Positions 6,103-9,688 of a stretch of 9,688 nucleotides of DNA are shown in pieces; positions within the stretch are counted from its first letter, which is position 1; each line of letters starts with the position of its first letter. The stretch comes from Ruminococcaceae bacterium UBA5397. GTDB taxonomy: Bacteria; Bacillota; Clostridia; Oscillospirales; Acutalibacteraceae. Below the pieces are notes generated by a model that was given only the letters and a program-made list of their open reading frames with translations, was not told the DNA's origin and searched no databases. The position numbers and the translations under genes were made by a program. The stretch lies in contig DHOF01000006.1 of assembly GCA_002411615.1 (NCBI GenBank), forward strand, positions 1 to 9,688, given 5' to 3'.

Positions 6103-6789
6103 ATGAGACCTCAATTTTCAGTTAGCTTAATGTGTATGGATTTTCTGGATATGAAAAACCAGATTAAAATTTTAGATTCCAATATGGATGGATATCATAT
6201 CGATATTATGGATGGTCATTATTGTAAAAACATTACCCTCAGTCCGGACTTTATGCGTGCATGTTCCCGCATGGCGAAAAAGCCGATGGATGTGCATTTG
6301 ATGACAACAAATCCAAATGATTGGATTGATGCCTGCGCAGAGGCTGGAGCCGCAATGATCAGTCCGCATGCAGAAACAATGAATACGGATTGCTTTCGGA
6401 CTCTCAACCATATTGCACAGGTTGGCTGTAAGTTAGGCGTAACGCTGAACCCGGCAACCCCTCTCTCTTATTGCAAACACTATCTTAATCGCATTGACGT
6501 TTTAACTTTAATGACGGTAGACGTTGGATTCGCAGGACAGCCGTTTATCGAGGAAATGCTCGATAAAATCAGAGAAGCGAAAGAGCTGCGTGAGAAAAAC
6601 GGGTGGCACTATCAGATTATGATTGACGGTTCCTGTAACCAAAAAACGTTTCAGCGTTTGTATGAAGCGGGAGCGGATGTTTTTGTGCTTGGTTCATCCG
6701 GACTCTTTAGCCTGGATCCGAATCTGGAAACAGCCTGTCAGAAAGCAAAAGAGAATTTCCAAAAGGAAACTGGAGTAAAATGTCTATGA
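6103..6789 (+). CDS. alsE: D-allulose-6-phosphate 3-epimerase
   Basis: Converts D-allulose-6-phosphate to D-fructose-6-phosphate, linking allose breakdown to glycolysis. The 228-residue TIM barrel belongs to the ribulose-phosphate 3-epimerase family. Expected metal ligands are present: His32 and Asp34 in YHIDIMDGH, His65 in DVHLM, and catalytic Asp175 in MIDGS. AlsE-specific blocks are SLMCMDFL near the start, NITLSPDF, FAGQPFIEEMLDKI, IDGSCNQ and GADVFVLGSSGLF. Two sites differ from most ribulose-phosphate epimerases: GHYCKN where GHFVPN is usual, and MTVDVGFAGQ where MTVDPGF is usual. The ATG at 6103 has GGAGG (6088-6092) 10 nt upstream. The stop nearly abuts the kinase gene. Gene context separates it from Rpe with good confidence. 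Confidence 0.9.
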   Translation: MRPQFSVSLMCMDFLDMKNQIKILDSNMDGYHIDIMDGHYCKNITLSPDFMRACSRMAKKPMDVHLMTTNPNDWIDACAEAGAAMISPHAETMNTDCFRTLNHIAQVGCKLGVTLNPATPLSYCKHYLNRIDVLTLMTVDVGFAGQPFIEEMLDKIREAKELREKNGWHYQIMIDGSCNQKTFQRLYEAGADVFVLGSSGLFSLDPNLETACQKAKENFQKETGVKCL

Positions 6790-6803
6790 ATGGGGGAGGT
6801 ACC

Positions 6804-7736
6804 ATGACAATTACAGAGCAGCTTGTGCTCGGAATTGATATCGGCGGTACCAATATGCGGCTTGGATTGGTGAATGATGCGTTGGAATTGACCGCTTTTG
6901 AGCGACTGAGTACCAGAGAAATCTTTGGGGCTGAGTGTGATCCTGCTCAGAAATTGGCGGATTGTATCAAAAATTATTGTGACCGCCATATCGAAGGAAA
7001 AATGCCGAAAGCCGTTTCGATTGGTTTTCCCTCTACCATCAATAGAGAAAGAACCGTTGTTGTGCAGACCCCCAATATTAGCTGCATTTCAGATAATCTG
7101 GCGATTGTGGATGTGCTGGAAAAAGCTTTAAAAATACCGGCCTTTATTAATCGCGATGTCAATGACCTTTTGCTTTTTGATCTGGAAGATTTAGGGGTCG
7201 CTGATCAAGGCTGTGTCGCTGGAATTTATTTTGGCACCGGAATCGGGAATTCGGTGATGGTGGATGGGAAAATTTTGTTGGGCCATAATGGGGTTGCTTC
7301 GGAGCTGGGGCATTTACCCGTCTATGGGAACCATAGGATCTGTATGTGTGGAAATGAAAGCTGTTTGGAGACACTTGTTTCAGGAATTGCTTTGGAACGG
7401 ATTCAGAAACAAGAGTTTCCGGATACGCCAATTCATGAATTGTTTGCAACGAAAATGGATACTTCTACTATGAAAGAGTTTCTAACAGGAATGGCTCAGA
7501 CGGTAGCTGCGGAAGCAAATCTGTTTGATCCCGACTGCCTGATCATTGGCGGTGGGCTTTTGCAGATGAGAGATTTTCCACGGGAACTTTTCGAAAAAGG
7601 AGTGCACCGTTTTGCTAGAAAGCCATATCCCGAAAAGACTTTGGATATTCGCTATTCGAGGCCAAATCAGGAAAATGGGGTCGTAGGTGCCGCAATTTAT
7701 GCACAGAAGCGCATGCAGGATTTGAATTATTTATAA
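6804..7736 (+). CDS. alsK: ROK-family D-allose kinase
   Basis: Phosphorylates imported D-allose to D-allose-6-phosphate using ATP. From the ATG at 6804 it has 310 residues, close to E. coli AlsK. Marks of ROK sugar kinases: phosphate loop GIDIGGTN (10-17), catalytic Asp118 in INRDVND, GTGIGNSV, ELGH (167-170), zinc motif CMCGNESC (180-187) and PDCLIIGGG. The start is uncertain. ATG 6780 overlaps the end of alsE by 10 nt and has GGAG (6772-6775) upstream. I prefer 6804 because GGGGGAGG (6792-6799) precedes it and because the extra residues from 6780 (MSMNGGGT) merely encode that site. Other ROK kinases phosphorylate glucose or mannose derivatives; the allose assignment comes from its neighbours and family resemblance. 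Confidence 0.87.
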   Translation: MTITEQLVLGIDIGGTNMRLGLVNDALELTAFERLSTREIFGAECDPAQKLADCIKNYCDRHIEGKMPKAVSIGFPSTINRERTVVVQTPNISCISDNLAIVDVLEKALKIPAFINRDVNDLLLFDLEDLGVADQGCVAGIYFGTGIGNSVMVDGKILLGHNGVASELGHLPVYGNHRICMCGNESCLETLVSGIALERIQKQEFPDTPIHELFATKMDTSTMKEFLTGMAQTVAAEANLFDPDCLIIGGGLLQMRDFPRELFEKGVHRFARKPYPEKTLDIRYSRPNQENGVVGAAIYAQKRMQDLNYL

Positions 7737-7794
7737 AGAAGTTGTAAAATGAAAGCTGTCGTTTCATGAAATTTAATTGTAATCGGAGGCAATT

Positions 7795-8262
7795 ATGAAA
7801 TTAGCAATTGGAAATGATCATGTTGCAGTTGAGATGAAAAATCAAATAAAAGCTTATCTGGAAGAAAAAGGGATTGAAGTGATCGATGTTGGCACGAACA
7901 GCACTGAGCGCTTTAATTATCCGATCAGCGGATATAAAGTAGCAAAGCTGGTAGCGTCTGGAAAGGTAGACGGCGGCGTATTGATGTGCGGAACCGGAGT
8001 CGGAATTTCTTTGGCAGCAAACAAAGTAAAGGGCATTCGTGCATGTGTTTGCAGCGAACCTTATTCTGCAAAGCTTTCTAAGCAGCATAATAATTCCAAT
8101 ATTATTGCATTTGGTGCCCGTGTTATTGGAATCGAAACAGCAAAAATGATTGTTGATGAATGGCTTGGAGCAAAATATGAGGGTGGGCGCCATCAGGTAC
8201 GAATTGATATGATTTCTGAAATTGAAAATACAGGCCATTTGAAAGCGGCCGATGAAGATTAA
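7795..8262 (+). CDS. rpiB: RpiB-type isomerase, allose-6-phosphate / ribose-5-phosphate isomerase B
   Basis: Interconverts aldose and ketose phosphates; in this pathway it would turn D-allose-6-phosphate into D-allulose-6-phosphate, an activity known for E. coli RpiB. The 155 residues are slightly longer than the usual ~149. Active-site residues match the E. coli positions minus one: His9 in GNDHV, Cys65 and Thr67 in LMCGTGVGIS, His98 in SKQHNNSN. CSEPYSA, AFGARVIG and GAKYEGGRHQ are also conserved. Cys65 marks the RpiB type, not LacAB. The ATG at 7795 has GGAGG (7785-7789) 5 nt upstream. It lies 58 nt after alsK and ends the operon. It may also serve the pentose phosphate pathway as the general ribose-5-phosphate isomerase. 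Confidence 0.9.
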   Translation: MKLAIGNDHVAVEMKNQIKAYLEEKGIEVIDVGTNSTERFNYPISGYKVAKLVASGKVDGGVLMCGTGVGISLAANKVKGIRACVCSEPYSAKLSKQHNNSNIIAFGARVIGIETAKMIVDEWLGAKYEGGRHQVRIDMISEIENTGHLKAADED

Positions 8263-8324
8263 TAATTTAAATTTGCTTTTGTCTGATATTGGAAGCAGCT
8301 ATCATAGGGAGCGTCATTGGCTGG

Positions 8325-8362
8325 CAGTCAGAAAACAATTTGCAGCTTTTGTTGGGAGACTG
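8325..8362 (+). other. Possible RNA hairpin in the rpiB 3' region
   Basis: CAGTC (8325-8329) pairs with GACTG (8358-8362), and AACAA (8334-8338) with TTGTT (8349-8353). The two stems are separated by a symmetric AGAA/GGGA internal loop able to form sheared G-A pairs, and capped by a 10-nt loop. It lies in the 149-nt stretch between the rpiB stop and the terminator, where I see no gene. It could protect the mRNA 3' end, or be chance. Confidence 0.2.
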
Positions 8363-8411
8363 TAAAGAGAATTTGTTTTCTTAATTGGTGCCTTTGCGAT
8401 GATCAAAAGAT

Positions 8412-8453
8412 GCAAAAGACTAATCTCATTTTGGAGATTAGTCTTTTGCGTTT
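8412..8453 (+). terminator. Intrinsic terminator of the als operon
   Basis: A perfect 16-bp stem, 8412-8427 with 8434-8449, has an ATTTTG loop. The descending arm contains TTTT and is followed by CGTTTCTT. It lies 149 nt after the rpiB stop. The U-tract after the stem is interrupted, so termination may rest mainly on stem stability. Confidence 0.8.
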
Positions 8454-8474
8454 CTTAGAAGAATATGGTATACT
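8446..8474 (+). promoter_or_regulatory. Extended -10 promoter of the HAD phosphatase gene
   Basis: TATACT (8469-8474) is preceded by TG at 8466-8467, forming an extended -10 element. A weak -35 box TTGCGT (8446-8451) lies 17 nt upstream and overlaps the last bases of the als terminator stem. Predicted start is near 8481, giving a ~55-nt leader before the HAD gene. Confidence 0.55.
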
Positions 8475-8535
8475 TTCCACACGCAGTTTTAGTAGCCGTT
8501 TTATAGACTGAATCTGTAAAATAGGGGGATTTCAT

Positions 8536-9144
8536 ATGATTAAAAATATAATTTTTGATATGGGAAATGTACTGCTGGACTATAATCCGCAGGACTATGT
8601 AAAAGCATTTTTGCACAGTGAAGAAGATCAGGATATGGTGTTAACGGCTCTATTTGGCGGGCAGGAATGGCTTGATCTGGATCATGGCCTTATCACGGAA
8701 CGGGAAGCTTTAAAAAAGATGCTTCAAAAGTTGCCTAAGCGTCTTCATCAGGAGGCCAGTGCACTTTTTTATGGGTGGCAGAATTATACACGCCCGATTG
8801 AGAGCGTTAATCTGCTGGCGGTCAAGCTTCATGAGGCAGGTTATCATCTCTATCTGCTCAGCAATACGGGGGTGCGCCTTCATGTTTATGCGCATCGCCT
8901 TCCGGCGCTACAGTATTTTGATGGAGCGGTTATGTCTGCAGATGTTCAGCAGGTAAAGCCGGAGCCGCAGATTTATCAGATCCTCTTTGATCGTTATCAT
9001 CTGGATCCTAAGGAATGCTTCTTTATTGATGATTGTGAGCAAAACCTAAAAACAGGGAAACAGTTTGGAATGTGCGGCTATTTGTTTGACGGAGATGAGA
9101 AAAAATTAGAGTCCGCTTTGCATAAAGAAAACATCAACTGGTAA
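8536..9144 (+). CDS. HAD-superfamily phosphatase, YihX-like
   Basis: Probably a cytoplasmic phosphatase acting on a small phosphorylated metabolite; E. coli YihX acts on alpha-D-glucose-1-phosphate. The 202 residues show all four HAD motifs: nucleophile Asp8 in FDMGNVLLDY, Ser109 in LLSNTG, Lys141 in VKPEP, and Asp165/Asp166 in FIDDCEQN. A helical cap of about 75 residues follows motif I (subclass I). The second motif-I aspartate of typical phosphatases is replaced, giving DMGN; YihX and the N-terminal domain of soluble epoxide hydrolase share this DxGN form. The ATG at 8536 has GGGGGA (8524-8529) upstream. It has its own promoter and terminator, so it need not belong to the allose pathway, although a sugar-phosphate substrate would suit the neighbourhood. 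Substrate unknown. Confidence 0.85.
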   Translation: MIKNIIFDMGNVLLDYNPQDYVKAFLHSEEDQDMVLTALFGGQEWLDLDHGLITEREALKKMLQKLPKRLHQEASALFYGWQNYTRPIESVNLLAVKLHEAGYHLYLLSNTGVRLHVYAHRLPALQYFDGAVMSADVQQVKPEPQIYQILFDRYHLDPKECFFIDDCEQNLKTGKQFGMCGYLFDGDEKKLESALHKENINW

Positions 9145-9189
9145 AAAAGAAGCCTAAAATCTTTTTGTAAGATTTTAGGCTTCTTTTTT
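9143..9189. terminator. Bidirectional intrinsic terminator between convergent genes
   Basis: A perfect 21-bp inverted repeat (9143-9163 with 9169-9189) with a 5-nt TTTGT loop begins within the HAD stop codon. Its core is GAAGCCTAAAATCTT with an A6 tract on one side and T6 on the other, so it gives a hairpin plus U-tract on either strand. It serves both the HAD gene and the convergent minus-strand regulator, whose stop codon is 10 nt beyond. Confidence 0.92.
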
Positions 9190-9198
9190 ATTATTATT

Positions 9199-9688
9199 TT
9201 AGACAGTAATAGAAAAAAGCCCATGTCGGTTGCAGAAAGCATAAAAGGTTCCATGTCCGCGAATTTTAAAACGTGCTTCGGCATTTTGCTCTGGATAGAG
9301 CTTTGTCATTTGAAGCTGCCCGGCAGAAAGATAAGCAAAAAAAGAAAGATAATGCTCCTTTTCCATCGGATGATGGCATGAAATTAAATATTCATCTTCT
9401 ATTCGTTCCGCTTTTAAAGAATGTTCTGAATCAATCACTTCGGCTTCCAAAGGCGGAAGCGCAATTCCACAGCAATGAAAAGAACCGTTTCCAACCGCAT
9501 AAATGATATTTCCGCAGACCGGGCAAACATAAAAGCTTCCTTTTCTTAAATTTGCAGAACGGTTTTCATTGGAAAATAATTGTCCTGATAGAAGTTCTCC
9601 GATCGAAACGCCAAGCGTTTCTGCCAGCGGATTTATCAGTGTGATATCCGGAAGCCCCTTTTGTGTTTCCCATTTTGAAATTGTTTTA
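9199..9688 (-). CDS. XRE-type helix-turn-helix regulator fused to a desulfoferrodoxin (superoxide reductase-like) domain; 5' end outside the window
   Basis: The minus-strand frame is open to the window edge and gives 162 visible residues. The first ~36 are the C-terminal part of an XRE/Cro HTH domain: SKWETQKGLPDI, then NPLAETLGVSIGELL. After a ~15-residue linker comes a desulforedoxin-like iron site, CPVC (codons 9523-9525 and 9514-9516) with CC (9472-9474 and 9469-9471). A superoxide reductase domain follows. By alignment with desulfoferrodoxin all five centre-II ligands are kept: His 9421-9423, His 9370-9372 and His 9352-9354 in HPMEKEHY, then Cys 9232-9234 and His 9223-9225 in FCNRHGLF. 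The EKH lysine of classical enzymes is replaced (SEH). A TTG at 9448-9450 is internal Leu, not a start. Likely a redox- or superoxide-responsive regulator; whether it still reduces superoxide is unknown. Confidence 0.88.
   Translation of the reverse strand, partial: KTISKWETQKGLPDITLINPLAETLGVSIGELLSGQLFSNENRSANLRKGSFYVCPVCGNIIYAVGNGSFHCCGIALPPLEAEVIDSEHSLKAERIEDEYLISCHHPMEKEHYLSFFAYLSAGQLQMTKLYPEQNAEARFKIRGHGTFYAFCNRHGLFSITV

Noticed and set aside
7749..7771. Short inverted repeats (ATGAAA...TTTCAT, TTTCATGAAA) between alsK and rpiB
   Set aside because: The stems are 5-6 bp and AT-rich, with no T-tract; too weak for a terminator or operator claim.
7801..8238. 145-codon open frame on the minus strand inside rpiB
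   Set aside because: It lies wholly within the reverse complement of a well-conserved isomerase gene and has no family resemblance.
8399..8458. 19-codon frame (MIKRCKRL...) overlapping the terminator, possible leader peptide
   Set aside because: No Shine-Dalgarno sequence precedes it, and there is no run of regulatory codons or alternative antiterminator fold.
8317..8511. 64-codon plus-strand frame between rpiB and the HAD gene
   Set aside because: It runs through the operon terminator and the HAD promoter, lacks a ribosome binding site, and its product has no protein-like pattern.
9273..9506. 77-codon plus-strand frame near the right edge
   Set aside because: It is antisense to the HTH-desulfoferrodoxin gene, whose metal-ligand motifs are conserved in the minus frame.
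1..9688. CRISPR arrays, tRNA or rRNA genes, insertion sequences, phage or defence genes
   Set aside because: No regularly spaced repeats, cloverleaf structures, transposase motifs or terminal inverted repeats were seen; the window is metabolic and cell-wall genes with two regulators.

Overview
The window looks like the chromosome of a low-to-mid GC, Gram-positive anaerobe of the class Clostridia, possibly an Oscillospiraceae/Ruminococcaceae-type organism. This is inferred from strong AGGAGG-type ribosome binding sites, TTG starts, a lipoprotein-anchored binding protein, an L,D-transpeptidase with aromatic cell-wall repeats, and a desulfoferrodoxin-like regulator typical of anaerobes. The genus cannot be fixed from the sequence alone.

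Left edge (1-970): the 3' part of a secreted L,D-transpeptidase with tandem aromatic repeats, closed by a strong intrinsic terminator. Centre (about 984-8450): a D-allose utilisation locus. A LacI-type regulator has its own promoter and terminator. Next comes a regulatory region with a consensus-like sigma-A promoter, an 18-bp perfect palindrome and two LacI/CcpA-type CG-centred sites. Then six co-directional genes follow: alsB (lipoprotein that binds the sugar), alsA (double ATPase), alsC (permease), alsE (allulose-6-phosphate 3-epimerase), alsK (ROK kinase) and rpiB (sugar-phosphate isomerase). A 16-bp perfect terminator stem ends the unit. The order alsB-A-C-E-K is the one known from Escherichia coli. 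The regulator is LacI family rather than the E. coli RpiR type, and rpiB is the last gene of the operon. A 172-nt gap rich in RNA structure separates the binding-protein gene from the ATPase gene.

Right part (8446-9688): a separately promoted HAD phosphatase resembling the YihX group, then a 21-bp bidirectional terminator. Convergent to it is the 3' part of a regulator that fuses an XRE-type helix-turn-helix to a two-iron desulfoferrodoxin (superoxide reductase-like) domain.

Inferred pathway: AlsBAC imports D-allose, AlsK phosphorylates it to allose-6-phosphate, RpiB isomerises that to allulose-6-phosphate, and AlsE epimerises it to fructose-6-phosphate for glycolysis. The LacI-type protein probably senses the sugar or a phosphorylated intermediate, with possible carbon catabolite control through a cre-like site just after the promoter. 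The most unusual items are the HTH-desulfoferrodoxin fusion and the structured alsB-alsA spacer. I did not find evidence for a wholly new system.
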